A DNA stretch of 64,000 nucleotides from Siderastrea siderea (taxonomy: Eukaryota > Cnidaria > Anthozoa > Scleractinia > Rhizangiidae). Both the position numbers and the translations under genes were made by a program. Where the stretch lies: positions 27,493,652 to 27,557,651 of the forward strand of contig OZ034977.1 in NCBI GenBank assembly GCA_964030785.1, written 5' to 3'. The number at the start of each line of letters is the position of its first letter. Positions within the stretch are counted from its first letter, which is position 1. The notes under the pieces are model-generated. The model saw only the letters and a list, made by a program, of their open reading frames with translations. It did not search any database and was not told the origin of the DNA. Below are positions 25,726-35,052 of the stretch, piece after piece.

Positions 25726-25997
25726 AGTAGTATAGTAAGATAGAGTTCTGTAACAGAAAACACACTGGGAGATTTATTTTAAGATTTTAAACCGCTCACA
25801 TATAAAACAATTTTTCACATTAGTGAAAGAGAAAAGTTTTACAACTGAGAGGCGGAAAGAATATTATTGCATCACTTTTTAAAAACCGCAATAATATATT
25901 TTGTAAGTTTTTTGTTGTAAACTGTCACAGAATTCCAAAAAAAATTTTTCATTTAGAGATTTGTGGTTTGTTATTATATCAAAAGTGTTACAGAATT
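25726..25997 (+). repeat. Polinton left terminal inverted repeat
   Basis: About 272 bp matching the complement of 41,064-41,393 with few mismatches. Relative to the right copy it lacks a ~58-bp segment after CAACTGAGAG (about 25,855). The polymerase start codon (26,002) lies five bases inside its inner edge. Confidence 0.93.
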
Positions 25998-26001
25998 CAA
26001 A

Positions 26002-29000
26002 ATGTCTGTAGCAAAAAATCAGAAAGATATTTCTCAAATATCGGAAAAAATTAAAAAAAAATTTACCTCGTTCATTAAAACCGCTTGTTGAAATTCAGGA
26101 TGAGTTTTACATATCAACAAACAATTCTGTTAATAAATGGCTTCATGTCTGGAAAATGGTTGTATCGGATAAAAACCCCTATAAAAAAGATCTTTTTAAG
26201 TTTGCAAGAGCAATAAAAGAAAGTTTCAAAGATTTAATAAAAAGAGAACAAAAAGAGTTAAAAAATATAAAAGTAAGCCTTGATATGAAAATCAGGTTTA
26301 AAAAGGAAGAAGAAGGAAAAGAAACACAATACATGGAGCAATATTTTCGAGAAAATGAGCCACAGGTTTTTAACGCAAACGACGATGAAAATGAGATAGA
26401 AGAATATTTCGATAACATTATTGAAATAATTAATGGAAAAATCGAGGCATGGGTTGCGGAAGGGTCAGGATGGGAGTTGATAAAATAGAGCTTGTGTACG
26501 TGAATGTTGCACGTTTTCAGCCACTGCGTGGAGGAACATATTTGCCAATTCCAACAAAGTTGAAAAACAAAAAAGCAGTAATGAACGTGCAAAATAAGGA
26601 CAACGAGTGTTTGAAGTGGGCTGTAAGATCAGCTATGTTTCCCCCACCAGAAGGAAAAAATCCAAACAGACCAAGTTCTTATTCAGTTAACGATGGTATT
26701 AATTGGAGTGGCATTGTTTTTCCAACAACAGTAAAACAGATTGACAAGCTTGAGGTGCAAAATGAAAACCTCGCAATAAACGTATTTGGTTGGGAAAGTG
26801 ATTGTGTGATTGTGCATAGGATAAGTGAAAAAGAAAAAAGCGTGCCGCGGATAAACCTGATGTTGATTGAGTCGGGTGAAAAACAGCATTATTGTTATGT
26901 AAAACGTGTGAGTGCTTTGCTTTACGATCAGAGCAAAGCCCACAACAGAAAACACTACTGCATGTTGTGCTTATTATAATAACAGGTTTTTCAAGAGAGG
27001 ACTTGTTGGAAAACCATAAAAAATATTGCAATGGTTTGAACGGAAAACCGACAAGGATTGATATGCCAAAAGAGAAGGAAAAAAATAGTTTCATTTAAAA
27101 ATTATAACAAACAAATGAAAGTGCCTTGTGTTATATACGCTGACTTTGAGGCTTTAGTGAAAAAGATTTCTCTTTGTGAGCTGGAGGGTGGGAAGAAAGA
27201 GAAAAGTTACACCATGAAAACAGATTATCACAAGGCAAGTGGTTATTCTTACATGGTTGTGAGAAGTGACGGTGAAGTTTCAGGACCAAAAGTTTACAGG
27301 GGTGAAAACGTGGTGGGAACGTTTTTTAGTGACATTTTGCAGGAAGAGCTGAAAATAAGAGAGAGTTTGGCAGCACCAAAACCAATTGTGATGACGGCTG
27401 AAGACTGGAAAAAATACAAAAACGCAACAGATTGTCACATTTGTAATAAAAGTTTGACAAAAGATGAATTTTTAGACTCTTTGCCGGTTTGGAGCATAGA
27501 AGATGGTGAAGGTGGAGAAAAATGCAGTTATAAGGGTCAAGGGCATAAAAAATGTTTTTACAGAGCACAGAAAGAGTAACAATGGGGGGTTCTTAAGCTG
27601 AAAAAATTAACAGAAACAAAAAACCAGTTGGAAGCAAAAAAAACAGAAAAATTGTATTTTCTGTGAGAAATCATTACTTCAGAAAAACTTTAGAGACGCA
27701 GTGAAAGACCATTGTCACATAACTGGAAGGTATCGCGGTGCGGCGCACAACAATTGCAACGTAAAAATGTACATTAACCCAAAAACAACCCCCATACCTA
27801 TTATATTTCACAATCTAAAGGGTTACGACGCGCACCATTTAATGCAAGAGATGTCGCAACTTTATAAAGATGTTAATTGTATTGCTAATAACATGGAGAA
27901 ATATATCACACTTTCAGTCGGAGGTTTGCGTTTCATCGACAGCTTTAACTTTTTACAAGGAAGTCTTGATTCACTTGTAAGCGTAACACCAAAGGAGTCA
28001 TTGAAAATAACATCAACCATTTCAAAAGGCAGCGACTTGCTTTACAAAAAAGGGATCTATCCTTATGAGTATATGGATTCATGGGGGAGGTTTAGTGAGA
28101 CAAAGCTTCCGGACAAAGAGAAGTTTTACAGTAAGCTGAACGACGAGCACATAACAGACGAAGAGTACGCACACGTGCAGACTGTCTGGGATGCTTTTGA
28201 ATGCAAAACGCTGGGCGATTATCATGATCTTTATGTGAAAACGGATGTTACCCTGTTGGCAGATGTTTTTGAGAACTTTCGAAATATATGTCAAGAGCAG
28301 TATGGGTTAGATCCAGCTCATTATTACACATCACCAGGATTATCCTGGGACGCTTTATTGAAAAAGACGGGGGTCGAGCTTGAGTTATTCACAGACATTG
28401 ATATGTATATATTTGTGGAAAGGGGAATGGGGGGTGGAATTTCCATGGGAAGCAAGAGATACGCAAAGGCAAACAACCCACTTTTACAAGACTATGACCC
28501 AAGCAGACCAAACAAATACATCATGTATCTTGACGCAAATAATCTTTATGGATGGGCAATGAGCAAGCCACTCCCGAAAAGAGATTTTAAATGGAAACAT
28601 GTTATGCCAACTGAGGAAGAAATCATAAAGAAAAAAGAAAACGCAAAGAATGGATGGATTCTTGAGGTGGATCTTGAATACCCAAAAGAACTGCATGAAG
28701 AACACAACAGCTTTCCCCTCGCCCCTGAGAAAAAGCAGGTTAAAAATGAATGGATATCGGAATACCAAAACAGTTTGATAAAAGACTTGGATCTGAAACC
28801 ACCAAAATGCAACAAGTTGTTGTTGACTCTTCAAGACAAAAACAACTATGTGGTGCATTACCGAAACTTGCAGTTTTATCTGAAGCAAGGAATGAAACTG
28901 AAGCGCGTGCACAAGGTGTTGGAGTTTGAACAAGAATGCTGGATGGAACCGTACATCCGGATGAATACAGAATTCAGGAAAAACGCAAAGAGCAACTTTG

Positions 29001-29862
29001 AAAAGAACTTTTACCAGCTCATGAATAACTCAGTTTTCGGCAAAACCATGGAAAACCTGCGTAACCGTGTTGACATAAAAATAGTGAGAAGCAACGAGAC
29101 AGACAAAATAAGGAAATTGGTTGCAAGCCCTTTGTACTCAAGGCATGTTATGTTTTCAAACGACTTATTTGGAATCGACATGCACAAAAGCCGGCTGCTG
29201 CTCAACAAGCCTGTCTACACAGGGATGACAATCCTTGACAACAGCAAGATCTTGATGTATGATTTTTTCTACAACGAGCTGAAAAAAAATACGGCCCAAA
29301 GTGCGAGCTATTGTACACAGACACGGACAGTCTCCTTCTTGAGATTGAAACAGAAGACTTTTACGAAGACATGAAATCAAATGAAAACCTTTACGACACG
29401 AGCGATTTTCCGAAGGAGCATCCACTTTTCTCAAATACAAACAAAAAGGTATTGGGAAAATTTAAAGACGAATGCAATGGAACTCCAATAGCAGAGTTTG
29501 TGGGTTTGAGATCGAAAATGTACTCGATAATGAAAGGCAATAAAAAAAATATAAAAAAAGCGAAGGGTGTGAAAAAATGTGTCGTCAAGAAACAAATAAT
29601 GCATGAACAGTACAAGGAAACGCTTTTTAGTAAGAAGCAGTTATGGCATGGAATGAACATTCTTCGAAGCGAAGGGCATGAGATTTACGGCATGTATGTT
29701 AACAAAATATCGCTTTCCCCATTTGATTCAAAGCGATGGATAGAAGAAGATGGTATTCATACAAAAGCTTATGGTTATGAACCCACATTAAAATTTACAG
29801 ATGCTGAAATTTCCGCAATTGCTGCAGCTGAAGAAGAAGCTTTAGAGTTGCTCGGGTGGTAA
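26002..29862 (+). pseudogene. polB: Protein-primed family B DNA polymerase (frameshifted)
   Basis: It would copy the element from a terminal protein primer, as in other Polintons, adenoviruses and phi29-like phages. The frame starts at ATG 26,002. Visible in order: the N-terminal region common to invertebrate Polinton polymerases (around 26,480-26,980); Exo I YADFEA (about 27,133); a zinc-binding stretch with CIFC and DHCHITGRYRGAAHNNC (27,653-27,760); Exo II NLKGYDAHH; Exo III YVKTDVTLLADVF; motif A DANNLYGW (about 28,530); motif B NNSVFGKT (about 29,025); motif C YTDTDS (about 29,313). Every catalytic motif is present. The frame is broken at about six places: the A9 run at 26,053-26,061, near 26,470, 26,965-26,985, an A run at 27,079-27,085, 27,577-27,650, and the A8 run at 29,282-29,289. 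The longest open part is 27,701-29,374. The length fits the family. The 3' end overlaps the integrase end by about 20 bp. Confidence 0.93.
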
Positions 29863-30847
29863 CTCTATGTTTGGAGGGACAACCAAAAGCTCTTCACGGA
29901 CAAACCAGCGTTTTTGGTCCGTCAAACAAATAATAGATAACCGGAGCGTCTGGTTTTATCATAATTTTTTCAATCTCGTAAACATTCAAAGACCAGATTG
30001 GGTCGGTAGCTCTTCGTCGACCACCTTCAAGTTCACCTGGTTGATAAAGATAGCGAACACTTAAACCGGAGGGGAGCTTTTTTTCGTTTACACCAACGGG
30101 TCTCAAATAAGGTGTCGAGGGTTTGGATGGAACAGTTTTCTTTTTGATGGCATCAACAGGTTTTTGACCAGTAAGTCGAGTGACTTCTTTATTCAAAGCT
30201 GAAATAACAGCGGGCAGTCGGGCCACCCATTCAGTCGATCTTTTGTCGTCTGGGAGGCGCATTTCAACCCCATATTGGTGTCCAAACAGTCGTTCAGCCA
30301 GGGTGCAGTTGAATCTTTCAACGATAGCTTGATCACGGTGAATATCCACACGGCCGCGTCTAACCTCAACATTATGTTTCGAAAGCAGTTGATTCACAGC
30401 GCCCATAAACTCACGACCAGGATCGACTTGAAGCAGTTTCGGCCACTTCAAAGGACCACGACTATAAATCCGTTCCAGAGCAGCTGCGACTTCTTTAGCC
30501 TCTTTTGTGGTTAACGGTTCGGTCTCTTTGTATCGAGAGGCCACATCTACCACCGTGAGAGCATATTTAAAAGTTTTACGGGAGCGTGGTGGGCGATCGT
30601 GTGGGAGATACAGAAGATCGGCTTGGTGAACTTTGTTTGGAACAGGAACGTCAAATTTCGGTCTTGGAATGTAACGTGGGGCTGGTAAATAAACCTGCCA
30701 AAGAGCTTGCTTCATCAACCAGTTTTGAGCCACATCTTCCGAAACTTTTGCTGCCTGGGCTAATTTCTTAATTGCTGCAAACCCTTTCCAATACCCTTGC
30801 GGGCTGTAATAAATTTTTGACAACTTATTGAAAATGCGCGAGCTCAT
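29842..30847 (-). pseudogene. int: Polinton retrovirus-like DDE integrase (frameshift near C-terminus)
   Basis: The catalytic core would join the element's ends to target DNA. The open part (30,847 to 29,894, 317 aa) shows an N-terminal helical domain and the triad D77 (in HQADLLYL), D142 (in VDPGREF) and E177 (in AIVERFN), with 34 residues between the last two. The C-terminal part (about residues 230-310) has the basic and tyrosine-rich look of the Polinton integrase C-terminal domain. Near 29,912 the frame shifts by one base. The conserved ending, with EELLVVPP, continues in the next frame to a stop at 29,842-29,844, so the coordinates include it. The catalytic core is intact, so activity may be partly kept. 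It is tail to tail with polB and divergent from the zinc-ribbon gene. Confidence 0.93.
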
Positions 30848-30869
30848 TGTATATCATACAAAATAAAAA
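30848..30869. promoter_or_regulatory. Short bidirectional promoter, int / zinc-ribbon gene
   Basis: Only 22 bp separate the integrase start (30,847, minus) from the ATG at 30,870 (plus). The spacer holds GTATATCATACAAAATAA, TATA-like on both strands, and resembles the boxes before the other genes of this element. Promoter activity is inferred. Confidence 0.45.
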
Positions 30870-31345
30870 ATGGACGACCCGTTTGGTTGGTTGCAAGGTG
30901 AGAAAATTTCGGCGAAAAAAATTCAAAAAACATTGCAAAAAAAAAATTAAATTCATACCCATTGTCAAAAAAGATTTATCGTTGTCCTTCATGCGAGGAG
31001 CAATTAATTTATGTGGTGAATGAGTTCTGTAGTGCATGTCCAAAATGTGGTAGAGCGTCTGAATTTGATGATGAACAGTTTCAAGAAGAAAATCGGGAAA
31101 GAATTTTCACTGCAACTAATTTTCATTTAAAAAGTGTTTTGCGGAAATGGAACATTTACAAAATGTTTCTTTCAGCGAGGTAGATTTTCTTGGTAACGTT
31201 ATTGCACAATTTCAGAAGATGTCCGGCAAGTCAGTGAACTACCCCTGTTTTCTTTACAATTATTTTGAAAAAGTCCCTTCTGAATGCTGGCCCAACAAAA
31301 AAGAAATTAACACCTCTTCACCGCGTTTTAGAAAAATGTTTTCAA
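30870..31345 (+). pseudogene. Zinc-ribbon protein, possibly VLTF3-like late transcription factor (broken)
   Basis: The start ATG (30,870) opens a frame beginning MDDPFGWLQ, which runs into a 10-A tract (30,937-30,946), shifts, and continues as a zinc ribbon with CPSC and CPKCG (about 30,980-31,050). A second shift near 31,150 leads to a short segment with VNYPCFLYNYF (about 31,230-31,260). Poxvirus-like VLTF3 zinc-ribbon proteins are common in Polintons and would drive late gene transcription. The ribbon followed by a helical region fits that family, but similarity is weak and the product short, so the assignment is tentative. The 3' part overlaps the coiled-coil gene on the other strand. Confidence 0.45.
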
Positions 31346-31697
31346 ATTTTAACCTTTCTTCAAAGTTCTTTAAGTCCATTCTTTGTGTTTTAATTTTAAA
31401 TTCTATTTCTTGTATTTTCTTTTTAATATCCATTATTTTATTTTCTTCAAATTTTTGATAATATTTATCAATTACTTCATCAATTACCTCATTTGCAAAC
31501 AGCTCTTTTCCACGTTTTAAAAAAGCTTTTTGAAATTCTATCATTTTTTCATTCCATTTTATTTTTCTTTTCAACCTTTCAATTTCATCTTTTTCTGATT
31601 TATAATCTAATATTCTGCGTTCTTCATATTTTTCATATCCAATGTCATCACCCCTTGCTCTCTCCATTTGAAACAATTCCATTGGAAACAATTCCAT
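31260..31697 (-). CDS. Coiled-coil protein of the Polinton, 145 aa
   Basis: An open frame from ATG 31,697 encodes a highly charged Lys/Glu-rich protein, almost entirely helical by composition, with a predicted long coiled coil (about residues 30-120). A short motif recurs internally: FLKRGKEL near residue 59 and FLKRGEEV near residue 122. The first residues MELFPMELFQMER come from a tandem 15-bp duplication of the start region, giving three possible ATGs. A TATATATAAAG-type box lies directly upstream (31,701-31,711 on the plus strand). I do not recognise a family; position in the virion block suggests a structural or accessory role. Confidence 0.65.
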   Translation of the reverse strand: MELFPMELFQMERARGDDIGYEKYEERRILDYKSEKDEIERLKRKIKWNEKMIEFQKAFLKRGKELFANEVIDEVIDKYYQKFEENKIMDIKKKIQEIEFKIKTQRMDLKNFEERLKFENIFLKRGEEVLISFLLGQHSEGTFSK

Positions 31698-31730
31698 TTT
31701 GTATATATAAAGAAAAAAAATTTTTCACAA

Positions 31731-32204
31731 TTAAGAAAAATAATTTTTCACTATTTCCTCATTTTGAAGTAAATCATTGGAGAAAATTTTCAAAATATCG
31801 GCAAAACTTGTTCCCTTTTTTCTTTCATTCAAAAATAAAAGGCAGTAATAACCACATCTCACACTTTTTTCCCATTGAATTTGGTTGTCATTTCTGAAAA
31901 AATGTTTCATCCCATGCATTGACATCTCTTGTTCCCATTCCAAAGGTGGTGGAAAGCCAAATGAATCAAAATACTCGTAAAGACCTTTTCCTTTTGACCA
32001 ACAACATACCCAGTGAGTTCCCAAACTTCCAAAATCATCCAAGTTGATAATGCATGGAGAATGAAACAAGGGTTTTTTTTCGTTTCTGCTAAAAATACCT
32101 TTGATGGGGATTCGTAAAAAGTTGCACCATTTTTTCAAGTCAATGTTGGATAGAGGTTTATCTTCAAATTTCACTTTTTTTTTAAACGATAATAATCCTC
32201 CCAA
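31731..32204 (-). CDS. pro: Adenain-like (Ulp1/C5-type) cysteine protease
   Basis: It would mature capsid precursors, as the adenovirus protease does. Counting from the first codon of the open frame (TTG 32,204), the triad is His64 in LGTHWVC, Asp80 in YEYFDSFG and Cys117 in SVRCGYYC, with Gln110 as the probable oxyanion residue. All are present and in the family order. The frame has no ATG before its conserved region (PLSNIDLKKW). It lies in the -1 frame relative to the upstream pX-like gene, overlapping it by 34 bp across a T_TTA_AAA slippery sequence. It may therefore be made as a frameshift fusion, or the join may be a one-base error in the 9-A run. The length fits Polinton proteases. Confidence 0.9.
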   Translation of the reverse strand: MGGLLSFKKKVKFEDKPLSNIDLKKWCNFLRIPIKGIFSRNEKKPLFHSPCIINLDDFGSLGTHWVCCWSKGKGLYEYFDSFGFPPPLEWEQEMSMHGMKHFFRNDNQIQWEKSVRCGYYCLLFLNERKKGTSFADILKIFSNDLLQNEEIVKNYFS

Positions 32205-32557
32205 GTTCCATAAAAAGGTGGAGGTTGAATTTGCATCCCTTTACCTTTTTTTGGTATTCCTGGTGATCGTCTTGTTCGTGGTGGTGGTGGTGGTGGTTGC
32301 GTTTGCATACGTTTTCCACTCTGAGAAGTACTTTGAATCTGTGTATGGCTTAATTTTATTACCATTCCTTTGCCTGCCGCTGATCTTTTTTTCAATCGCT
32401 CGTTTTGCGTTTCAGTGAGAAGAAGTTCGACACCACGCCCAATTTGGTCTGGTTTAACTTTCAGATTAACAGGTGTCTTCGTAACATAAGCTTTTTGAAG
32501 TTTCTTTTTCTGACCATCAGTCAGTGCGATTTTGAATGGATGATAAGTTGTGCTCAT
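32171..32557 (-). CDS. Basic pX-like virion core protein, 128 aa
   Basis: Starts at ATG 32,557 with STTYHPFKIALTDGQ and has a Lys/Arg-rich N-terminal half containing two related blocks (ALTDGQKKKLQKAY and LLTETQNERLKKRSAAGKG). A run of six prolines and a further basic, proline-rich tail follow. Small basic proteins with LT.GQ..KL..A-type repeats occur in cnidarian Polintons and are thought to condense DNA like adenovirus pX/pVII; that role is inferred. A GTATATTATA box stands just upstream (32,561-32,570). The 3' end overlaps the protease frame and carries a candidate -1 slippery heptamer. It is 39 bp downstream of the major capsid gene. Confidence 0.7.
   Translation of the reverse strand: MSTTYHPFKIALTDGQKKKLQKAYVTKTPVNLKVKPDQIGRGVELLLTETQNERLKKRSAAGKGMVIKLSHTQIQSTSQSGKRMQTQPPPPPPRTRRSPGIPKKGKGMQIQPPPFYGTWEDYYRLKKK
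32180..32186 (-). promoter_or_regulatory. Candidate -1 ribosomal frameshift heptamer T_TTA_AAA
   Basis: On the coding (minus) strand, the pX-like frame reads CGT TTA AAA AAA AAG TGA. The TTTAAAA heptamer is therefore in the X_XXY_YYZ register, and the protease continues in the -1 frame. I see no strong stem-loop directly downstream. A homopolymer indel is the simpler alternative. Confidence 0.35.
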
Positions 32558-32596
32558 TGTGTATATTATATTCGGAATTTTTTCAATTTTTTTTAC

Positions 32597-33841
32597 CTAA
32601 CCAGCGACAAGCTCATTACCAATTTGCTTCAGCACGAATTCTTTTTCATTCAAAACCAAGGCGAAGATCGTATAATCTTGAGCGTTAGCGGCTTCATTCA
32701 GTCTGTAATGGAATTCGAGCTTTTTCGAGTCGCCTGTTACACTTTCTTTTGTGTTTCGTAGGTCAAAGTAGATAATTGGGTAATACTTCTCAAAATTGGC
32801 AAGCTGCAACTGAACGCCGGTGTTGTAGTCGTTCTTTCTGTATCTGAAATTGATCAAATCATTCAAAATTCTTATTTTAAAATCATGGTCGTAATCAATC
32901 TCAGGGTAAAATTTTGTGTCGTACTGAAGGCGACAAGTGTCCAATCTTGCTGAGTTATCACCATCGATATCAAATGTGTCAAAGAGGTAAGGGTTTTGTG
33001 TATAAGCATTTTGTTTCCGAGTTTGTTGAAAGAATACAAAAACATGCTTGGGGTCTTTTATTCCAGGAGTAATCAACCACGTACCATTCGCATCCCTTAG
33101 GGAGCTGCTGCTATGCAAATTTTCATTCAGGTATTTCCATTGGGTTGGTTTCAAGAAATTTTCATTGGCCAGGGTCTGCCCTTGTGGGGTCCACAGATCA
33201 AATTCACGGACAACAATTCTTCGGGGTGTTCCATCGTTTTGGAAAATCATTACTTGATCGTCTTGCAGTTCAATTTCAAACTCAAGTTGCATCGGTGGCA
33301 GCAATTTATCGGAAAGACCTTCGAAGAAAGAGTATCTGTTCAAAGGAATAATTGTCTGAACTGTCAAACCTCCATGTGAAAGAAGAGCCCTTGCCCGCAT
33401 CCCAAGGTTAGTCGCATTACCATCAGTCACTGTGGTGGCGTCAGAGTCAAGATACCAAAACTGGTTTTTTGCCACGCTTCTCGAAAAATCGTCTGAAAAA
33501 TCAAGCATATTTTTGATGAAAATACCCTTGTGGATATCGACCGCCTCGTACAGTTTTTTCCCCACTGAGATTACTTTCAAACTTTTGATCAATGAGAAAG
33601 AACCGTTGATCGGAGCTGATTGTGTGTCAGCATCAATGTTGGCTCCGTTTGCTTTAGCTTCAAAAATGAAATAAACACGTAAATAAGCGTTGTACCAGTC
33701 ATAAAAATTGTCCCGGTCTCTTACAGAAAATTTGTAGCCCGTCTTTTTTTGAAATTGGTTGTTCGCAGGGAGTGTGATCGGGGTGTCCAAATTGAATCGG
33801 ACGTATGAAACATTCTCGAGGTATGGTTGACTTCTGAACAT
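32597..33841 (-). CDS. mcp: Major capsid protein (double jelly-roll, hexon-like), 414 aa
   Basis: An uninterrupted frame from ATG 33,841. The N-terminus (FRSQPYLENVSYVRFNLDTP) and C-terminus (IFALVLNEKEFVLKQIGNEL) match the pattern I know for cnidarian Polinton major capsid proteins; intervening segments are beta-rich with few charged clusters. By family knowledge this forms trimeric double jelly-roll capsomers of an icosahedral shell. No signal peptide or membrane segment is seen. A TTATATTAATA box lies at 33,854-33,864. It sits between the small basic gene and the pX-like gene, with spacers of about 38 bp. Being open across 1.2 kb in an element with many frameshifts is notable. Identification is by pattern and context, not by alignment. 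Confidence 0.8.
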   Translation of the reverse strand: MFRSQPYLENVSYVRFNLDTPITLPANNQFQKKTGYKFSVRDRDNFYDWYNAYLRVYFIFEAKANGANIDADTQSAPINGSFSLIKSLKVISVGKKLYEAVDIHKGIFIKNMLDFSDDFSRSVAKNQFWYLDSDATTVTDGNATNLGMRARALLSHGGLTVQTIIPLNRYSFFEGLSDKLLPPMQLEFEIELQDDQVMIFQNDGTPRRIVVREFDLWTPQGQTLANENFLKPTQWKYLNENLHSSSSLRDANGTWLITPGIKDPKHVFVFFQQTRKQNAYTQNPYLFDTFDIDGDNSARLDTCRLQYDTKFYPEIDYDHDFKIRILNDLINFRYRKNDYNTGVQLQLANFEKYYPIIYFDLRNTKESVTGDSKKLEFHYRLNEAANAQDYTIFALVLNEKEFVLKQIGNELVAG

Positions 33842-33879
33842 GCCAGTAAGAGCTTATATTAATACAAAAATTTTTTTTT

Positions 33880-34258
33880 TTAAATTTCGTTTGCTAAAAT
33901 TTGATTTAATTTCACAAGGGCGTCTGATTTTTTCTGTGTTTGGTTTTGCAAAATATTTGCAAGTTTCTTTTTTGCATCCTTTGACAACGGTTTTTGTTTT
34001 TTTCGCTCTTGCAGTATTTTTCGTATTTGTTTCGAACCTTTTTCAACAGCAAATTCACCAACTCTCTGACCCGCTTTTTCAGCGATTGTTTTCGGAGCTT
34101 TTTCGGCTGTTTTTTTTGCCACGTCCTTTATCTTTTTTTTTGAATATTTTACCGATGGTCATGAAGGTGTCACGGATTACACCCGACTCTTTGTGTTTAT
34201 ATCGATAACTTCCGGTGTTTTCATCAAAGTATCTTTCCCACTCACTCGGATGATACAT
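33880..34258 (-). pseudogene. Small basic virion-like protein (one frameshift)
   Basis: ATG 34,258 opens a frame beginning MYHPSEWERYFDENTG, which runs into a run of nine A's on the coding strand (34,133-34,141) and shifts. The conserved basic remainder (AEKAGQRVGEFAVEKGSKQI...) continues in another frame to a stop at 33,880. The product would be about 125 aa, with an aromatic N-terminus and a Lys/Ala-rich helical tail. Similar small genes sit beside the capsid gene in cnidarian Polintons and are presumed minor virion proteins; I know of no established function. A TATATTTATA box lies at 34,264-34,273. Confidence 0.7.
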
Positions 34259-34287
34259 GATTGTATATTTATACCAACAAAAAAACT

Positions 34288-35052
34288 TTACTCTTTTTCA
34301 ATCATTAAGCTAATTGCAATGTCTGTCCCGTTAACATCCAGGATATTGTTTCTTCCGTCTGTCACCCAAACTCTTATTTCATTTATTAAACTTTTATTAA
34401 CAGGTTGCCACTCAAGTCGACGCGGCTCTTTTCGAAATGGATAGCTAACATTGAGATCTGCTGTTGAGAAACTGTATAACACATCGCTTGAAACATTGTT
34501 TGTTCGGCGTGAGATAAGATCGCAGTGCAAATAAACCCAATCAACACCTCTTGTGATATTTGGTATTTTTGTTCCGATACTATCTCCACTCAAAGTTATT
34601 TTACCAAAACCAAGCAAATCACCAAAATTTCCTTGAGAAAAGCCAAGCTCATAATCTCTGTGCACAAGAATTAAAATTCTATAAGTTGAAAAATCGAAAT
34701 GTATTGTGAAAATGTAAGCGCTATCTTTTTTTGTTGGGTCTACTTTACCGGTGTGTTGCTGAATAAATGTGTTGATTCTTTTGTAATCATACATACCATT
34801 CGGGAAAGTTAAGGTCTTCCACGCTTGTTCTGTTTTTTTCTTCCAGCGAATTTTGTTGTTATCAAAACGAGAATCGATATTATTCCATGAGTAACTCATT
34901 GTGATAAGTCTGTTCAGCGCAGCTTTATAGTTTTCTTCACCCAATTCGATCGGAGGATGAAACTTCACTGTAAAATCGTGTGAAACATTCCGTTCTCCAC
35001 CTCTTTCTAGTTTTGCAAGGCTCGAGTCAAGCAGTATGTCAAAGCCCATCAT
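34288..35052 (-). CDS. Minor capsid (penton-like) single jelly-roll protein, 254 aa
   Basis: An intact frame from ATG 35,052 containing DFTVKFHPPIELGEENYKAALNR near the N-terminus, NFGDLLGFGK near residue 145, and a beta-rich C-terminal half. This length and pattern are those of the Polinton minor capsid protein, which in related viruses occupies the fivefold vertices. Its start overlaps the stop of the upstream PPxY gene (ATGA), suggesting coupled expression, and a TTTTATATAAAA box precedes it (35,055-35,066). Identification is from family memory and gene order. Confidence 0.8.
   Translation of the reverse strand: MMGFDILLDSSLAKLERGGERNVSHDFTVKFHPPIELGEENYKAALNRLITMSYSWNNIDSRFDNNKIRWKKKTEQAWKTLTFPNGMYDYKRINTFIQQHTGKVDPTKKDSAYIFTIHFDFSTYRILILVHRDYELGFSQGNFGDLLGFGKITLSGDSIGTKIPNITRGVDWVYLHCDLISRRTNNVSSDVLYSFSTADLNVSYPFRKEPRRLEWQPVNKSLINEIRVWVTDGRNNILDVNGTDIAISLMIEKE

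Noticed and set aside
26179..26592. 137-aa Phe/Ser-rich minus-strand frame
   Set aside because: Antisense of the Lys/Glu-rich N-terminal part of polB.
28484..28933. 149-aa minus-strand frame within polB
   Set aside because: Antisense shadow of the conserved polymerase palm region.
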